From contig NC_135170.1 in the NCBI RefSeq assembly GCF_041146795.1, positions 20,888,033-20,952,032 on the forward strand: 64,000 bases of DNA. The letters are read 5' to 3'. Made by a program: the position numbers and the translations under genes. This DNA comes from Maylandia zebra (Eukaryota; Chordata; Actinopteri; Cichliformes; Cichlidae). Numbering within the stretch: the stretch's first letter is position 1; the number at the start of each line of letters is the position of its first letter. This document shows, piece after piece, positions 12,150 through 27,100 of the stretch. Under the pieces are notes generated by a model. The model saw only the letters and a program-made list of their open reading frames with translations, was not told where the DNA came from and made no database searches.

Positions 12150-15100
12150 CCCCCCCCCCCCCCGTCTGTGATATATACCAGCCAATAAGACAGAAAACCT
12201 GCAAAATTTATAACAGCACACCCTGCTAAGGGACCACAAAATAAACAATTATAATGTGAAGTCCTTTGTGAGAACTGTTAAGCAGGATGACAAGCCACTC
12301 TTTATTTCTCTAACCCTAAACCAGCAGATCAGCAACAAAAAGAAGAAGCAAAGTTTAAGTGTTTATGTTATTTACATGTTTAATAATATGTTTTGTGTCT
12401 TATTGTTCACCTTGCTGTGTCTGGATGGTGGGTATAACTACTTCCAGAGCTGCCAGAGACCTCCTGTGGTACTCTGCCTGGGTCTCTAATAACTGTTATA
12501 CAGAAACACACACACAAAATCACATACACCAAATCTAATGTGAACATAGTACTTGGTTATCACACATCGCCTAGTAACTGTTACAGTGGAACGTTCCATA
12601 TTTGCATTTCCATTACCAGTAAACTGAGGTGCACTCACCATCACATAATAGCGTGCATAGTCTCCCTCTTTAGAAGCAAAGTTGTACAAGTCTGCAGAGA
12701 GCTGGTCCTGCATGAAATGACAAAAGAATGACGTGTATGGTAAACAATGAGAAACTGTTCACGAAGACATGGATATGACAAAGCTATGAGCTTTAATTAC
12801 TCGGTCCAAAAATGTGCATAGCATCAGTGTCCTGATTTAGTCCCCCTTATAAAGCCTTCTTTGTTCAGCCAGTTCATCAAATATGATCCTAACCTTATGC
12901 AGCAAGGCTCATGGGAAAGAGTCGACATGAAATCTACCTTGCATATTTCTACTTTATTGAGTGCCTCATCCATCTCGTCTTTGAGCGAGTCAACTTTAGC
13001 TGCCATGGCTGGATTGGTGGACTTGGTCGCCTGTAACCACCTGCAGAACAAAGGATTATTTAAGTAACCATGTTAGTGGAAACATTTGAAAGATTGGAGC
13101 CATACAAAGACTATTAATTAAAAAACAATTTTAAAAAATTGTTATCAGGCTGTGTGGAAATGTACCGTGTTTTAGCAGAGTCATAATCGAGAACCAGCTT
13201 AGCAAGCTGCTTTCTCTGTTTCAGTATGTTGGGAATCTCTACCTGTGAGAGAAACAAGAGGAACCATGAGAACGACATGACTACACATGCACTGCAAAAG
13301 GTATAATGAGCACTTTTGAGCAATTTTCCTGTGAGAACCTTGTGTCAATTTTAAAGATACAGAATAGCAATGAACCCAAAACAGTGCTAAAGGCATCGTT
13401 GAATTTGGTACAAACACAAAGTTCAGCTTGATGTCTCTGCTGCTGGGTCTTTGTTTTTAAAATATAGTGCATGATTTTAAAGGGATTAAAAGGAAGAAGC
13501 CAATCAATGGTTGTATGCATGAGCTTTTACCTCTGCCAGCTGGTTGAGAGGATCCAGAATGTCTTTCTCCATCTGCATTTCATGCTGCAGCAGCTCAAAA
13601 GCCAACTTGCCCTCGGCTTCGCCACACACATCCATCATCTTGCTGTTCACGTGCACAGAGACATATATGCAAATATCCCAGTTATCACTACTTTTCCTCA
13701 CAGCGAGTAAAACATATGTAAAGAGCTTCAGCTAGATCCCACATCCCATTTTTATTTAAATACTTTTACACTGATCTTGATAAACACTTACTTGTTCACC
13801 AATTTTTCCCATTTAAAGGTGATATTTTCAACTTAAACGATGCTGAAACTGGTCTTTCGATGGAAACTCACCCAATCATACTCTCTTCTCCAAGCTGACT
13901 GCCGCCCTCCTGCATGGTCTGGGACAGCCCGGTCAAGGGCAGCTTTTTCTGAATGAATGAATGAATGAAAGAATGAATGAATGAAAGAATGAATGAATGA
14001 ATGAATGAATGAAAGAATGAAAGAAAGCAGCTCAGTCTACTTAATAACGTTCACTTCATTGACATGTTTTCTTTTCTGATTTGGATCAGACTCAAATTAG
14101 TTGCACAAACACCAAAATACCAAATACGTCATATATTTAACTTAAATATGAATTTGCGAAAAGGGGGATATAAAGGCAGGTCTTACAGCATCAAGGAAAC
14201 ATGTAGACAACCCCCTCCCCAATTCAGCTTAGCTTCAGCTCATTTTTTTTCTCCCCTTCATTATCTATACCCTGCCTGCTGTGGCTCTACCCAACAGTTT
14301 AAGGACAACTGATCCAACCACGTTGGCTTATCTGTTAATTTCACTTTGCCTGCAGGAGTGCCAAACACTGCACCATCAAGATGACTTAATTTAGAAAAGT
14401 AATCAAAGTATGACAACGTAACAGGGATTCCTTCAGAGTTGCGTCAGTTTTATTGGCCTTTGGGCTGGGTCTGCTAAATGGTGATAGTGAAGCTGGAAGG
14501 AGAGTCTCTGTCATATCTATGTGTTACATAAGAAAAACACATGATAGCAGGGCCCTAGTTCAGAATGGCTGTCACAGTGATTCATCCTAATTATGCTCTT
14601 GTAAATGAAGCCATATCCAAAGTGTGGCATGTTGCTAACATGATGGGATGAAAAAGTGAAAATGAAAAAGCTAAATGATGGAATGAATCTGACAGAGAAA
14701 AAAAAAAGAAAAGGTGCCTCTTACATGTCTCTTCTCTGTGTCTGTGCCCAGCTGACCTTGCAGACAGGAAACCAGCCTCTTGTGCGTGTTGTGAGACACC
14801 AAACGAACCAGCTCCAGCCGCCTCTCGATCTGTGGGCACACACAAAAAAAAGAAGAAAAAAAAACAAAAAACAAAAGATAAAATGCAGTGTTATCAAATT
14901 AGAACAAGCAAAACAGGTCTACCGTGGAAGAGATCAGCTAACTGATTTAAACAAGGATGAAGGAAATAAGTGTAATGGACCGTTTAACCTTCCTGTTCAG
15001 CAGAAACAACACAGGTGAGGGCTACAAATCAAAATACAGATGCTGCACATGCACACATTCATCTCGCATATTTCCCACCCTGCTAGTGTTTTTGAAATAT

Positions 15101-18100
15101 GACGGCAGTTGTAGGTTGTTTGTCCAATTCTGTTACATGGCGTGCAGCTCTGACAGCCAGATGGAAGGAATCAGAGTCAAGAGCAAGTCTTTACCGACAA
15201 CAGGAAGCGAGAGATGCTATCAAAGAAAGCAGATGCATCAGTCTAACTGCAGGCCTGAGCTACTGGTAATGGAGGGCATCAAGCACACTTTCCCAGTGGT
15301 TTTCGATGTCTTTGTTTCTCTTTCACTCACATTTCCATGACCCCCTATAGCATGCTATACGTTTTGTAGCTTGACAAAACGGTTTAATTTTAAGAGGCTT
15401 GAAGCCAGCAACAACAATTCCACATTCTGCCCTCGTTTGCTGTCTGCTCCCAACTGATTTGACTAATTTTCTCTACGGTGGCCCTGAGTGCACAGGACAC
15501 AAGTGAGCCAAGAAAAACACAATCACCAAATACGACAGCATGTGCAACATTTGGATAAAAATGCTGAAAATTAAGACAACAGTGATCTGCAACTACAAAG
15601 AACATAGCAGGATAACCAACACATATTTACACTTTGAGTTGACAGTAATCTTGTATTTTATTGCTTCATTTTTCCAGCACCAGGGTGGGACTGTGGCCTT
15701 TGGTAACTGAGTCACCAAGAAAAAACTATCATGTCCCACAAATCAGGTTGAGAGTTCCTCTGTAGCCAGACACTTTATATCGATGGGCTGATGGAGACTG
15801 TGGTTTGTGGGTATCGAGGCTGTCAGGTCACTTGGTGAAGACCTTACAAAAAAAATACACTTTTGAAGTTGTATTTGGGCGTGGCAAGACCCAAATATGA
15901 TACGCTAGATTTTCTTATGCTGTATATTTTCTTATGCTGTATATTTTCTTGTGCCTTTTTCCTATTAGTATTTGGTTTTGGTCTTGTCAGCGTTACTGAG
16001 CGATGACCTCGAGTCTAAAAATGGGGCGGCCTGTGATCGAGTGTGAACCAGATGGGATGCAAATTAGCGCCTCCAAGTCTGTTGGTTCTCAGCTGGCAAA
16101 GGATAGAGTGATCGCTCCAAGTGGAGGAGTTTATTTATCTTGGGGTCTTGTTAAGACTTGTTCAGTTGCAGTGATACAGATGCCGTACCTGTCTGTTGTG
16201 GTGAAGAGAGAGTCCCAGCTGATTTATTGATCGATCAATGTTCACACCTTCACCTATTGTCACATACTCTGGGAAATGACCAAGAATCTTACTTGATTGT
16301 GGATACAAGTGGCGGAAATGAGTTTCCACTGAAGGGTGGCCGGGCTCACTCCAACTTGCGAATTATATTTCTGCGCCAGATCTATGTCGAAACTTACACC
16401 ACAACCAGAACCCCATTTTAGCCCTACGCCACAACCTTCTAAGTAACCTTATGTGCCCATCCCGAGAACTGTGACTACGCATCGGCTCGACACACTCCAC
16501 AAAACACTTGGGTTGCGTGGAATGTTGCCGTGTGGGGATAAAAGGAGTTTTTTGTTACTACACAAGTTAGGATGCAAATTTCCCACAGAAGTCTAAATAA
16601 AGCTTTATAGATGAGGTGAGAAGTTCAGAGTAGAAAAGGAGACAGCTAAAGTAGTTCAGGCATCTGACCAGGATGTCTCCTGGGTGAGGTGTTCCAGGCA
16701 TGTCCCACTGGGAAGAACCAGGACACAGCGGAGAGATTACATCTCTCAGTTGGCTTGGGAACGCCTTGGTATCCCCCGTGTAGAGGTTAGGACGTAAATC
16801 TCCCACAGACAAATACACATTTGCCTTCAATACATTTTCTGGAAAATCTGCTTAGAAACTTGTAGTGGATACAATTTTATTATTACAGTTACTATTACAA
16901 TTACTATTATTAGTGATTAACAAACATAAAAGGAGAACTTTACAAATCTTGGTATAGATAACTGGCCCAATAACTCTCTACTGTCAGACTGTCCTCAAAT
17001 GCACCACCAGTGCAGAGTTTCAGGTACCTATAGTGACGTTGTGAGAATTACTGTGCTCTGCTGAGTTTTTAGTTCCTGACTCTTCCAGATGTGGGTTTGA
17101 AAAGTCTGCTAAAGATGGCAATTATAGAGAGAATTTACTCTGTAAATGATCAGCAGTTATGTGAAGTAAAAAAAAATAATCTGCTGAAGCTTGCATAATC
17201 ACCAACATGGTCTGCCATAAGTATCCACTTCCTCTTCCTGTTTCAGTATAAACATTTAACTGCAGCGCTAGATCTGAGAGCTGCTCATTTGCTGTCTGAT
17301 CCCATCTTCTTCCTTCGTTTTCATCCTCCCAAATTCACTGATCTCCTTGCCCTGTTTGAGTCTCTCCCATACACTCGTACAGCTTTACTCCACCCTCCCT
17401 TTACTCTGCTCCTCCTTTCCTGCAGCTGTTGCAGCATGCCAAACCACATCTGGACTTGGCTTCCTTGCCTGGATCCAATTGATTCACTCACTATTCAGCT
17501 GATTCCAGTTCAATTGCATCCAGACTTCCAACACTTTTGGCCAGAAAGGAAGAAAAAGACCTGAGTGACTGCAAAGTGGGCGGTATTGTGGACTGAAAAG
17601 ACTGGATAATCACAGTACTAGTGTTATTAGAGCATTTGGTTCTATTTATTGACTTCTTTTTTGTGAGAGCACACCAAAATAAACTGGGGACAGACTTCAA
17701 GATATTCTACAAGCTTGTCTATAAAATACTTTGTCATAAACTGCAAAGTGTTTTTTCACAAAAACCCCACAAACTTTTCTTTTGCTTGATCAGAACTAGA
17801 GATGGCAGAATACCACTTTTTTTTTTATGTCCGATACCGATATGAATCCGATATAGTGTGTTTTTTAATCACTAAAACTGTGTTTTTTAATATCTTGCTG
17901 CTTTTTGTATAAGTTCATACTCAAGTTAAACAAAACCCCCAAAAAACACTAAAGCTATTCTGTTATACCTGTATGCAAAAAATACACTGCACCCAAAATA
18001 TTTCATAGTTCAGCAATACTGATCAATCTAATAAACTTAAACCTACTCAATCCTTCCTATTCTGGTATTTTAAAGAGTAAGCAACCTAACCAATAGGGTT

Positions 18101-21100
18101 CTAAAACTCCTAGCAAAGAAAAAAATAAAATAAAATAATAATATAGGGAACCACCCACCCTCCACCTCATGTTGCTTAATTGACGTAATCAACTTTAATT
18201 TGATGCAGGTTGGGGGGGAAAATGCACAGAAATTAATTATTTTTCAAGAATAATTAAATAGATTCAATATCTTTCTTCAACAGAATTGCAGACTGCACAG
18301 ATCGTACCTTCCCAAAGGATAAAGTACTATAGCTTACTAGGGTATATTAGACTTAATAGTTACTATATACAGTAATGGACTTCTATACATTTTACATCAG
18401 ATTAAAACTTTGGGTGTAAGATTCGGCTAAACTTTGCTAGATCCGCCCCTGCACAGTTACCAGCCGTGAGCTACGTAGGAAAGGATCCTGCTGTAGAAAG
18501 TAATATTAAATAAATTCTAACAAGGTTATCAAGGTTAAACGTGCTGATGTTGTTAAGCCGCTGGTTTCCTTTTTCTGGCGCGAAGTGGGCGATAAACAAA
18601 CAAGAGAGACGGACTCGCGACAGAAAAGCCGATCAGCTGATCATTGATCAGTTTCATGATTGAAGTAGCAGCAGGAGAGGGAGGGAGAAGAGGCACTCCT
18701 CCATATATCGGTTGTTAAGCTTAACGTGGGAATGCTTTACAAACATTCAGAGATGAACTTACACACTTGCTTTACTTCTCTCTGGGATAACTTCCTCGGA
18801 GATGAAATGCCGCATTGCTAGAGAGGCTACAAATACACACAGCCGCTCTATCACGTGACGCATACTGCTGCAACGTGCTACGGTTATGAGCCGAGTTATG
18901 CCATGTCGCAAGTTTTGTGAGGTGCTTTTTGATATTTAATGGATTGGATTACATTTTTTATTTCTCTCCGATATCCGATCCAGTAATTTACGTCAGTATC
19001 GGACCGATACGTAATATTGGATTGGTCCATCTCTAATCAGAACTGAGAGAATATGAGAGGAAGTTGCTAAGATTCCCTACAGCACAGAAAAGGCATCAAG
19101 GACAGCAGATATGGGATTTATTAATTCAGATATGATGGTGGTGGGTTGCAAATTGACTTACACAGTATATTGGAATTAAATGGAGGTTTCAGTAGCATGC
19201 CTAAGTCATCAAGTGGTAAAGTTGGAATTGTTGGAATTACAAAGGGGGACAAAGTGTTTTCATACAGCCCTCTGAAGTCTTTTTATAAATAAATGAGATG
19301 TGCATATCTTTAACTCTTTATAGTGGTAATACAGCAGAGACAAGCTATGTGCGGGCTGGAACCGTATTAAAATAATAAATGGTGTGGTAACAAAATCTAA
19401 TAAGTTTGTCTCAGGGTTTAAACTTGTAGGATCATCAGGAAGAGCCACCATTAAGGAAACAGAGAGATTCCAAGTATAAGAGTTGGGAAAAAAAGAAAAA
19501 AAAAAAAAAGATAGGAACACTCCCTGATCATAGGCAGAAACAAGACCACACACAGACAATTAACACAACAGAAATGAGCACTTCCACTCTCCAGTTACTT
19601 GCTGTCCAAAGGTTTACAGTCCTACAGTCTACTTGCCAACTTTTCCCCCCTAAACAGCAATGAAATCAGAATAGAGAGAGCTGACAACCTCTGACCTTCC
19701 ATAACAAAAAAAATAAAATAAAACATGGAACATTTAGTGAGTCACACAGGATGCAGTCATGTTTTCTGGATTGGACTGAATGGCTGGTTAACTGCCGGCT
19801 GGCAGGTGACGCTGTGGCTGACCTTGTTGGCAGGCCGGTTTACTATTCGACGGGCCGATGACTGAGCCGAATTGAGACTTTAATGCAAAAACAAAACAAA
19901 GTGTCATGTTTGACTGAAAGGAGTAGTCTCACAAGTTATGTGAGAAAAACGTGTCTGTCCTTTAAATGTGTCTGTAAGTAACTGGTTTTGTTTACATTAG
20001 ACTGGAAATATGACAAAGTGATAAGACAGTTTTCCTCCAGCATTTAGCTTGTGATGAAATAGTAAAGGAGTTGTTTAAAATTTAGTTGTTTTTTTTTTAT
20101 CCCAAGATAAGACAACCGGCTGGAGAACTCTCTACAGAGACTCCTGAGTTTTGTTTTTCCTCACCAGCCGTTTCACTGGTAGCCACTTGCTTGTTACACA
20201 TTATCAATTATCAGTCCATCATGCCCTCATATCAATTTGGTACTTAGGCATGGGTCCAGCTCTAGCCTTGCTCACTAGTGTGAGATCAGGCAGCAGAGAT
20301 ACAATCCAGTCTGACAGCCGCCTCAACTCCCCCTCTGAAGCAGGACGTGTCCAAACAAGATGAATGCCTTAGCCAATGCAAACGACTATGGAAAAATGGA
20401 AAAGACTAGAAGTCATATAGAGTCAAATTTCAATTTGAACTTCTCAGGGAAGGCAATTGTGGAAGAGTGTGGGGAGGGGGAAAGGAAAACTTATTCTCTC
20501 TCTGTTCATGTTTGGAAAGAGGGGAAAAAAATAAAACTTTTCCAGGCAGTGTGATTAAATTACAATGGCGATACTGATTCACTGCTATGTGAATCAGTAG
20601 TGCAGCAGCTACACACTGTATGGAGATGACTAAACAGGCAGCAAATCTGAAAACAGATTCTTTGCGTGTATACGAGGTCTTCGTTATTTGCAAAAAAGAA
20701 CAGATTCTGACATGAGTTTTCCACTATGCTCGTCGTTTGCCAATTACATTCCTTACTGAGAGCCGGAGCTTAAGGAATTCCCAACGCAGCAGAAAGCTCC
20801 TGTCACTCTGTTATTTGATGTCTTTGCCAATCATGGTTTATCCATAACAAAAACACCATCTTCCATCATAAGTGAGTTCTATGAGTGCACAGGGCACCCT
20901 AGGTCGCAGGTTGATGATCAATCAGAAATGCGTCTTATGCACTACTTTGTGTGAATGGGGTTCAGCGGTCAGCTGCTATCATAGAACTATGACTTCCTTG
21001 ACTGAATGGGGGTTGGTGAGTCTTTTCCCCCATCAAGCCTTCATCTTTACCTTCTTCCACAAAAGTTGCTTTCTTCCCTGAACATGATTTATTCCTCTCA

Positions 21101-24100
21101 GTTTGTCATATTTATTCACACCATTTTCCCAACAGTGATCTCACAGTTTCACTAGCCAGAGCTTCCCCATCCCCCTCCGCCACACAGCGCTACAGTGGAC
21201 ATCAAGTATAATTTCAAGATAACAGAGAATCGCCAGAGCTTGCCTTGAGTGGAAAACCATAAGGCGCTTCTGCTGTGCCAAACCCTTGAGCTGGCTAGGC
21301 AATGCTGAATGAAAGACTAGCCAGTAAAGTTTTAATGGCAGCAGTTATACTCCGAGATTGCATACAGATTTGGCATCAACAAGGCGCAAAGGCACGATTG
21401 CTTTAACAGAACTTTTGCGAGGAGCTTGTAAGTCTTCTGATAACTTCCGTATTTTACTCTACCAGAAAATTATATCTAAACAAGCCAGTTTTACATGCAG
21501 ACATAAAATAAGCTATGGTTAGGCAGTGAACAGGACATCTTTCATAGGTGGCAGATACCCAGTCCCAGTGTAAACATATTTTATCGTGTGCTGTGGGAAA
21601 AACCTGAACTGTTATAGGGGTTCAACAATAAAGTCCAGTGAGGCCCTGGAGTTTACTGGACTAACAGATTTGAGGAAAATTAAATGTGAAGTCATATTAA
21701 GAAACTGCCTTCAGAATGACATTTATTCTTCATGGTATACGTTTAACTAGGGGCTGGAAACATTTCTGAGAGATTTTGTTCCATATTTACATGATAGCAT
21801 CACACAGTTTTGTCACATGTAAATCAATGATGCGAATCTCCTGTTTCACCACATCCCAAAGGTGCTTTATTGAATTGAGATCTGGTGACTGCATAATTCA
21901 TTGTCATGTATAAGAAACTAGATGATTTAAGCTTTGTGACACAGCTATCCTGCTGTTATCCTGCTGGAAGCAGCCAACAGGACATGGATACGCTATGGTG
22001 TTACGCATATGGACTCAAAGCGTGCCAAGAAAATATCCTCCACACCATTACACCATCACCAGGAGCCTGAACTGTTAATACAAGGCAGGATGGATAGAGC
22101 CTCAGTTTCAGTTAGCTCATAGGAGGAGCGGCACACAAGTGTGGTTTGCTGCTGTAGCCCATTTGTTTCAAGGTTTGACGTTTTGTGTGTTGAGATGATT
22201 TTCTGCATAGCTTGGGCGTAATGAGTGGTTGAGTTAATGTTGCCTATGAAACATCATGCAGACAAATTCACTGCATTTAAGCACTGTTACATTTTTTCTA
22301 AATAAAGAAGGTTGCATTGACTTTCAGGTAGGCTTGGCAGCAAGGTTACTATAGTTACATATAACTAAACTAAAAATTTAAACTAGATGTGAAAACATAA
22401 TCATTTAGACTCTGGATGTTTACAGTACTATAGCACATTATGGATCAACACTAAAACTAATAAAAATTAAAGTAAAACTAAACATTTTCAAACTGATGAA
22501 AATGAAAACTAGAAAAAAAACTAATAAGAAAATACAAAACTATTATAACTCTGCTTGGTAGCCATTTAACTGATGGACTAAAAAAAAGCATTCAGTCGTG
22601 TCACATCCTGAAGGTGTTTTTGTACATGTGCATAAACTTGAGTTTGCTGAAATAAGCAGCTGCACCAGTATATAGGTCTCTTAAACCACAGATGTGAGAA
22701 AACTTTCTATGACATTTAGACTTTGTATTTATTATTCTTCTACCCGGTTACCACCATTAAAAACAGCATTGTTCACATTTGAGGATAAATGCTTATCACC
22801 TGCCCACCCCTCATTAGACTGCCAAATGGAATTTTTTAAAGATAATAAAAACTATTGGACGTAAAGTCCCTTTAAATAAGAGAAGATAAGATTTACCTGC
22901 AGGAGGTCATCGCTCAGGACCTCAGTTTTTTCAGCCCTGTGAAGAGAAACAAAGGCCAGTGGTCAAAGACTGAGGACATACAGAACACACCCGTGTCCTA
23001 CAGCAATACAGGTGAGACACGAAAAGCTTGCACAAGAGAGTTATTATTGCATTTTACGACTATCCGGCATTGCCTTCATTTTTTCCTCAGGCTTCACTGT
23101 AGTAAAAACAGGTGTACCTCCTTCACGCAGTGTCATTGCAGGCATGTTAACCTGACTGGCCTGTTATCAGCTGAGCTTGGGTTTTTCCTCTCCTTTTTCT
23201 CCTGGTGGTTTTGGTGAAATATGAGACTAGTGATGCTGACATTATATGCACTTGTACTTATTTATGTATAGTGCATTTATTGCTTTTTGTGTACAGCTCT
23301 CTATTGCTAAATAAACTCTGGGACTCTACAGACCACCAAAGTTGAGCACAATCTCCAGCACAACCAGTCTGCAGTTTGCACTCTGTGCTGTATGCCTGCA
23401 GTAAGTGAACAGAATAAGCTGAAATCTACAATCAGTTGTTATAATGATATACTTATTTGCTACTATTGGTACCCCCAGGCAGTGGATGGCAGCCCCTCCC
23501 CGAGCCTGGTTCTGCTGGAGGTTTCTTCTAGTTAAAAGAGAGTTCTTCCTTCCCACTGTCACCAAGAGTTTGTTCATAGAAGGTTGTGTGATTGTAGGGT
23601 CTTTACGTTGCACTATAAAACCACCTTGACTGGATTGTTTTTGTAAATTAGCACTATACAAATTAAAACTGAACTGGATTTGTACAACCATGTTGAACAT
23701 CGATGCATAAATGTAATGCTGATCCCCCTCCTGGTCTAAAAAACACACTTCCCCAGGTGTCATCTGCACCGTGTTTGTTATGGCAACACGTAAAGGTGTG
23801 CCTTTTTCTATGAAGTGAGGAGGAAGTTGCCAGGTGGCCTGTTGATTTCTGAAACACACCAAATACATGCTGAACTGTCGTAGAGTCTGTGGAAAATATT
23901 ATGGCACAACAGCTCTCCCACATTTCTAGGAAATGCTGACAAAAAGCCAAACCCTTTAAACATCAGCAACTGTTCTTTAGCCATTTGATTTACATCTCGC
24001 TCAGCTGGTGAGATTGTCAAAGGAGTGATTGGTTTCCCCGTCAATAAATCCATCAACACATACACAGATGTTGTGTATTTATGCACAAATCTCTGAAGGC

Positions 24101-27100
24101 CTGTCCCCACCCTCTAACAGCACCAGCCAAGAAACACACAGTAGATTTACACCTTGCAGGGGATAAAATAATCCGCTCACATGCAAGAATTATTACCCAA
24201 TACTGACGTGGGACACAAAAATAAGATTTTCACATTACACTCTCAAAATGCAGTACAAGCTTACCTCACTCATGCCTGAAATACTCTCACTGTTTAGCGA
24301 AACTGCTTGTGGTGGCTGTCTGCTGTCTCGAGCTCAGATCACAAATAAGACCAATTCACATTGGTAAAACTTTGCAAAGCATAAAATGAATAAGTAATTT
24401 TTTGAATGATTCTGAAGACAACTTTTACTCTGAGCTGCTAATTATGCTGTTCAGTACTCCATATGCAGTCTCTCAGATATTAGTGCGAGAGTCTGTGGAA
24501 GATTAAAATGTGAGGCATTACAGTGGATCACAGCAGAAGAGTCCTGAGTTCAAACCCGAGTAAGCCCTTCTTGTGAGAAGTTTGCACGTTCTCCCTGTGC
24601 TTGTGTAGGAAGATTAGTCTATGGTAATGCCCAGGACCGTCTTGCAAAGCAGTGACTCTAGAATGAAGCTGTGTGAGTGAATGTGCTCAATAAGACCAGA
24701 AAAAGTACCTGATATATGCCTCTCCATTTTCCATTTAATTAAATATCTCTAGGGTCTGGATGATGGGACACACCTCAACGTGTACTTGTCAAAGCATCCT
24801 AATGAGGACCAGTCTGAGATTTAAAACCAATGCAGTCAGGACATTTTGAAAAAGTGGGGACCTTTTGGTTAGTCCTTACATCTCATCTCTTTAAAGGCCT
24901 GCTTGAGGGTGAAGAACTGGTTTTAATGTTATATTTATGTTACGATTAGCGTGAGGGTCAGTCAGTGTCTTCACAAAGATATTTACGCAAATGTGTGCAT
25001 TTTTCTTGCCAATTTATTCCACATAGTCAGCATCAGATGTCCTAGCTACAAAATGGTTTTACCCAAACAAAGAAGAAACTGATTTAAAATAGAATATAGA
25101 CAAATGGATACAAGTCACTGACTCCAATGTATTAAGTAAACAGAAACTGAAGACAAGCCATTTATTAACATAATGCAGCTAGAATACCTCCACATGGATC
25201 CATATGACGTCATTAAACATTAGGCTTTACAGGCTTGTCTCTGAAGGAAAAAGCTGCATGAGCAATCTTTAGATTCCTATCAACACGGAATTAGAATCGA
25301 TTGAACTGGAGTGGAGTGCAGCTTGGCTCTAGCCAGAAGCTACTGTTCTTAAAAAAACCGACAGCTGGAGCCGGACCTTGGAAAAAAAAAAAAAAAAAAG
25401 GTGAAGGACAACTGTAACTGTAAAACATGCACCTGTAGGAAAACTGACCAAAACAAACACACAAAATCTTAAAAGCTGCTCGCAAAGATGGATCATATCA
25501 TGTTTCACTGACTCAGTTTTGGTAAAGGACACTGTGTAAGCATGTCCTATAAAAACACGCTACCCTGCCATCTTCTACCGCAATGCAACTACATCTAAAT
25601 TGAATCGCTTCCTCTTATTATTCACATGCAAATGAAATCTGGCTTCCTCTTTTATAAAAAACGACTTTGTGGCTGCATGGCGGCCCGAACCCTGCCATGC
25701 CTCTGCTGTCAACAGCTACATAAATGCTTACTCCACAAAAACTAAAAACCTGTGTGTGTGTGTGTGTCCAGCCTTTCCTGGGCCAAACAGAAAACCACAA
25801 ATCATCACAAACTCTCACGCGGGTGGACACAGATTCACTGGTTTATGATCTAGATCTTCACAGCCAGCTTAATTTCAATTCTGTCAAATTGTATTTGGAG
25901 CATTTATTAGCAGGAAAACCTTTTTTTGTTTTACCCCCGAGCTCGAGACAGAGATCTAATCTAGACCTTTATAACTTCACTTGATGGATTATGATGTGTG
26001 ATCATGTGTAGCATAAAGACTGGGGGGGGGGGGGGGGGGGGGGTGTAACATTTAACCTTAATTTAACTTGAGTGCTTTCTGTGATTTTTTTTTTTTTTTT
26101 TTTGTTTATTTTCTAGCTCCCACCCACTCTTACTTAAGCTGTGGTATTAATGGCACCCGAGGATTTCTTGCATGTTAAACTCGCCCAGCAGTAATCCAGA
26201 GTGGGTGTGGGCAAGCAAACTATTTTGCCTTTCAGTATGCAAGCTGTCATCCTGCCTTCTCAGTTGAGTTTTACTGCTCTTACACAACAACATGTGGAGT
26301 CATGTATGCAAGGAATCCAAGGCCAGCACCTGCAGGGTATCACTTGGAAACTAATCGACAGCAGTCTGGTTAATTAATACAGCAACAAATGGAGACACTG
26401 AATCAGAGACACAGGAAGAAGGATGGTATACGTAGTTTGCCCTATCAACACCCATCAGGTAACATGCGTGTGAGCACATCCTACCCTGTAACTGAACATA
26501 TACCTGCACATGTGAGTACATAGTGCAGTAAAAGGTGGGGTCATTCTTGGGTCCACAGAAGGGCAAGGGGGACTGTTGACAGACTTAATTAAATAGGTGT
26601 TGATGACAAAAGTGAATTCAGAATCGAGGCCTTCTTCAAGTACACTAAAAGAGTGCAATATAGAGAGCAAATAGAAATATTTGTATTTATCTGTTTAGCA
26701 TATATTTAAGTCTCTCCATCCCTTACAGTGATGCCTCTTTATTAATATTTGCCACTGTTGTTTTATTGTTTGCGGTTTGTATGTTTTGATAGTATCACAT
26801 GCATCCTAAGCAGGGCTTCTCTATTTAAAATAAGACATACTTTCATTGCCTCCATTTGAGCCATTAATTTATTAAAGGCAATAGCTGTGATAGTACATGA
26901 ACTGTTACAGCAGATTAGATGAGAGCCGTTTGTTCTCATCTAAAATTGGTTTTATGTTCAATAGATTATACAGTCTAAAAGAACATTTGATTATAAGGTT
27001 ATTAATAAGGATTTTAAAAAAATCTGTTGTAGCCATTTATCCATTGAATCCACTTACTTAATGCTAGTAAATTTAAATGTTTTCCCAAAGTTACAGCCAC

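Larger units (their letters stand above)
14830..22896. other. arhgap17 intron 2, repeat-rich
   Basis: An 8.1 kb intron. It holds a LINE fragment (about 16.0-16.8 kb), a non-autonomous hAT (17797-19035), a Tc1-like relic (about 21.75-22.26 kb) and an ACTAAA-rich tract (about 22.36-22.56 kb). Stretches 14.9-15.9, 16.85-17.79, 19.05-20.0 and 20.0-21.7 kb show no gene; parts may be older, unassigned repeats. Confidence 0.6.
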
